Shown here: piece by piece, positions 61,001 to 64,000 of the stretch | Layout of the letters: each line of letters starts with the position of its first letter | Position numbering within the stretch: the stretch's first letter is position 1 | NCBI RefSeq assembly: GCF_035083965.1 | Contig: NC_089726.1 | Span: 12,529,501-12,593,500 of the forward strand | Origin: Branchiostoma lanceolatum | Lineage: Eukaryota; Chordata; Leptocardii; Amphioxiformes; Branchiostomatidae | Direction: 5' to 3' | Length of the DNA stretch: 64,000 bases | Notes under the pieces: model-generated | The model's database searches: none | What the model saw: only the letters and a program-made list of their open reading frames with translations | Told to the model about the DNA's origin: nothing | Made by a program: the position numbers and the translations under genes

Positions 61001-63834
61001 TCGAAAGCTGAAAAACAGGAAGCAGCAGGAGAGGGTTTCACATTTATGGAGTCAGCTGGTGACTCTGATTACCATAGTCCTGCTGATCCAGTCAACTGTG
61101 CAGTCTGAAATGTTGGGTGCTCTGTTTGAAATCAACATGGATGCAGCTGATATTGTGTAGTAACTATGTGAAATAATGAAATATATATATCAAGTAATGA
61201 CAACTTTATGATATCAACCTCGACATATTAAATTCATTTCAATAGCTACAATTAACGCCCTCATTGAAAGAAAACTGTCAAGTACTATATGTTATCTCGT
61301 TAAGGAGAGTGATCAGAGAGAGGTCTTATATAGAGTCTGTTTAAAGAATTTTACCTACGACACATTGTTGGATTAAGGAAATGTTATAAGAATAGTGATA
61401 TCGTTGTCAGTAGGTTGATAATAGAGGCAGGACTTTTTAAATCTGTAACAGTTACTGCTTATTTTCTGATAGGATTTTGATTGGCAATATGTTATTTGCA
61501 ATCCTATGAAGTTTAAAATGGTTTGGCAGCCACTTAACCACATCTTACATCTAAGTGCTCAGGCCAGGTGTTGGCCCCTTGCTCCTCTTAAGATTACAGA
61601 CATCCTGAATTGTGACATCATTATTCAGGATAACTTTTCCAAATTATTTGCAGTGACCATCAGTTCCAGTGCTGACTTCAACGGGTTCCTGATCACTGGC
61701 CTGTACACGTCCACCTCCTCTGTCCAGTCCTCCCAGCTGTCGGCTTTCGGCCTGAGCGCCATCGGGATTTCCTCCACCCAGCCGTTCGGCAGCAACTTCA
61801 TGTGCTCCATCATGCACACCCACATGAGCCGGGCTCCGAGGTAAGATTTGTCAGGTTTAATTGTCAGCATCATAAGCTTGAAAGTTCATCTGTGTTTTTT
61901 TGTAGATATCATACTGAAGCAAAGTTGAATTTGTAATTTCACAATTTTGACCGTCCAACTCCAGTCTTTGTCAAGGAATGAGCAATCTACAGCTTTTGTG
62001 AGGTCACAAACACTTTGAAGAAAAATAAAGGCATTGACTTGATCATGACTTGATCATGTCGGTAGAACAAGTGACTTCGTGAATTTTGTCAAATTTTTGT
62101 GTTGGAAATTACAGTTCAACTTGTCTGCGTCTTACTATACCTGGATGTCTAACCTTCATCGTACATTGTATTCCCAGGTCATCTCTGACCTTTCTGTGGG
62201 TGGCCCCGCAGGCAGGGACTGGGTGTGTCAACTTCCTGTAAGTAAACATTTCTTTGTCATTATTCTAACAATGAATGTCCTTTTTCTCGTGTATATCCAT
62301 TGAATTCACACTTGCAGAGAGTCCATGGCAGGGACAACACCACTTAAAAGTTACAATGAGCCACAAAAGATTAACTATACCTGGTCACATGCCAACTTTG
62401 ATTACAATCAAGCAGTTTTTACCCTTTCTGCTGCTTGTATTAATTTCCTATACACTTGTAGCATCCTATATTCCTCCCACAATCTTTGACATGAGCATCC
62501 CATCCTGCAGGGCCACAGCTACCCTGGGCTCATCAGTCCTGTTCAAGGACATGTTAGCATACAAGATCTGTGAGGACGGAGGTAAGAGTTTCTTACAGGC
62601 TTTATCTAAACCTTGCTGTCTTCTCCAAGCACTGGTCATAATGTTAGGCTATAATATTTGATGTCCAAGTAGTCGTATAGTCTATTTTAGTCTCAAACTG
62701 CCAAATAGAATTCACAACATGTGATTTTCAAAATGTCTGCATCCCTAAACAGGCAAAATGTTGCCATTACTCAAACTTGTGCATCAAGATGTATACAGAT
62801 AACTATTACTTCATTCATATACATGTGTATCATATATGTCCTTAATTCTTTTTTGTTGACAGGGTATTTGTGATGGCTTTCATTAAATGTCTTACCTTTT
62901 CTTCACAGTTCCAACTGAAGCACCGGCCAGGCCATCCTTAGGTAAGTTATTATCACGGGCAAGTGTCTGGATATTCTTAGTGTAGATAAAAATGCATTTA
63001 GTCTAAAAAAAGAACCTTCAAGTCCATAATCAGACCTAAATTCACAGATTGTCTTTCAACCAAAGAAGAACCGTAAAAGTTACAATGTGACTAAATACTC
63101 AGAGCAACTCTATGAAGCTGTCACATCAAAGGCTGGATAATGCATTGCAGAGCTTGCAGTAAAGATAATAATGTAGAGTTTCCATACAGCCCTTGCCTGT
63201 AACATCAGGGTCATGTAAGGACAGGCAAATACATATAGGTATGTTAGTAGCAACAAACAGTATGTTTTTGGAGTGGTGCAGTAAGTTGACTTCATTTGGT
63301 AGAAAGGGAAATGACAGTACTTGACATGTTACCAATGCTGCTGTTGTCTGTGTTTAACCCAGCTGTGATGCATGAAGATGGGGTGATCCTCAGGGATGAC
63401 TTTGACTCCTCCATTGATATCAACACTGATATTTGGTGAGTACCATATCGAGTCCCATAGATATAAACTGGATTAAGTTGTGGGGATACAGACTCTGAGT
63501 ACCGCACCTGTCTAACCTGATGAAAGATAATATGATTTGGTCCGTACATTCAGAAGTTTTGCTGTCATCATTATCTTGGTTTACATATGTTTGAAAGTCT
63601 TGAGGTTTGAAATTCTTTTCAGAAAAGTTGTTTCAAAGAGTTATAAAGACTTCTGTTCCTGTTCGAATTTCTCAGTAGATAAAAGTAGTTTTGAATGTGC
63701 TATAATAGTCAACTGACTCTTCTGTACATCTCCGCAGGTCCCAGTTGTCTGGAGGAGTGGTTGGTGACCAGTGTGGAACTGTCCTACATGATGATTCCTT
63801 GGTCTTTTGTGAACCCAAAGGAACCAGGCAGTTG
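58072..63834 (+). CDS. RELN: reelin, N-terminal eight coding exons (continues past window)
   Basis: Exons 58072-58209, 59426-59522, 61654-61840, 62178-62237, 62511-62581, 62909-62941, 63363-63435 and 63738-63834 join in phase to 252 codons, ending phase 0 at GTRQL before a GTAGGC donor. Residues 1-30 are a signal peptide ([17 protein letters not shown]). The reeler domain follows: [68 protein letters not shown], and [12 protein letters not shown]. After a short PTEAPARP linker, [18 protein letters not shown] and [17 protein letters not shown] begin the next reelin segment. Reelin is a large secreted matrix glycoprotein that in vertebrates signals through VLDLR/ApoER2 to guide neuronal positioning. 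Reelin repeats, receptor-binding and C-terminal regions lie outside the window. The six visible cysteines of these blocks match family positions. Confidence 0.96.
58460..58672. mobile_element. MITE, TACTGTAAATGCA family, complete copy
   Basis: Begins TACTGTAAATGCA at 58460 and ends TGCATTTACAGTA at 58672, a perfect 13-bp terminal inverted repeat, with internal complementary stretches (TTAAGTTCACGGC / GCCGCAAAAACCGTGAA) able to fold. 213 bp, no coding capacity. First RELN intron. Confidence 0.8.
58976..59171. mobile_element. MITE, TACTGTAAATGCA family, copy 3
   Basis: TACTGTAAAATGCATTTAAG at the left, CATTTACTAGTACAGTA at the right (a 4-base CTAG-like insertion in the terminus), with the internal GGTGGTTTTAAGTTCGCG word shared with copies 1 and 2. 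Same RELN intron as the complete copy. Confidence 0.7.
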
Positions 63835-64000
63835 GTAGGCACAATTTCTGTGTTTTGACATGATTGAATGTCATGAAAGTACAGGAGAGCCTTGGTGATA
63901 ACAGTAGTTGATTTAAAAAAAAAATGCATTTGCAATGTTTTGTTATGATGCTAAGAAAAACATATTTGATATCCACAGATATCCAAACCACTGAATCTGA

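Overview
The window looks like a piece of a cephalochordate (Branchiostoma, amphioxus) nuclear genome. The reasons are compact intron-rich animal genes with short exons and GT-AG introns, CR1-like LINE tails and several MITE-like repeats, a collagen/C1q gene of the kind amphioxus has in large numbers, and the gene neighbours LHFPL-ORC5-RELN, which also lie together on human 7q22. The species is an inference; no species-diagnostic sequence was searched. There are no prokaryotic features, CRISPR arrays or tRNA genes that I can support.

Layout, left to right. (1) 1-7.1 kb, + strand: the 3' end of a gene encoding a Rab11-FIP-like coiled-coil protein, its last exon ending in a Rab11-binding-like motif, followed by a long 3' UTR. 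(2) 7.1-10.3 kb: repeats. These are a frameshifted LINE tail, a composite repeat with two 262-bp tandem units and a CAGA tail, a foldback hairpin, and a 555-bp TTAA-flanked MITE. (3) 11.0-16.0 kb, - strand: a nine-exon gene whose 621-aa product joins N-terminal leucine-rich repeats to an ADP-ribosylglycohydrolase domain with altered metal-site motifs. Its first intron holds a LINE tail enclosed by 48-bp inverted repeats. (4) 17.1-17.5 kb: a short divergent promoter with paired ETS-like motifs. (5) 17.5-24.2 kb, + strand: a ten-exon TraB-domain gene (TRABD, 420 aa). (6) 27.3-37.8 kb, - strand: an LHFPL tetraspan locus in which two alternative 5' modules, one split by an intron and one not, can both join the same 3' exon, with a possible second C-terminal exon. 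(7) 38.3-46.9 kb, + strand: ORC5 (456 aa), with a two-exon collagen/C1q gene nested antisense in its eighth coding intron. (8) 47.6-57.3 kb: about 10 kb without a recognisable gene. (9) 58.1 kb to the window end, + strand: the first eight coding exons of reelin (signal peptide, reeler domain and the start of the next region); the gene continues beyond the window.

The genes are functionally unrelated: membrane-traffic adaptor, ADP-ribose metabolism, TraB family, tetraspan membrane protein, DNA replication and extracellular matrix signalling. What links them is genomic layout. Two divergent pairs share promoters (LRR-ADPRH/TRABD and LHFPL/ORC5), and the LHFPL-ORC5-RELN block keeps the vertebrate order and relative orientation. 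The observations I rate highest are the LRR-ADPRH fusion with its altered catalytic motifs, the dual-module LHFPL locus, and the conserved LHFPL-ORC5-RELN block.
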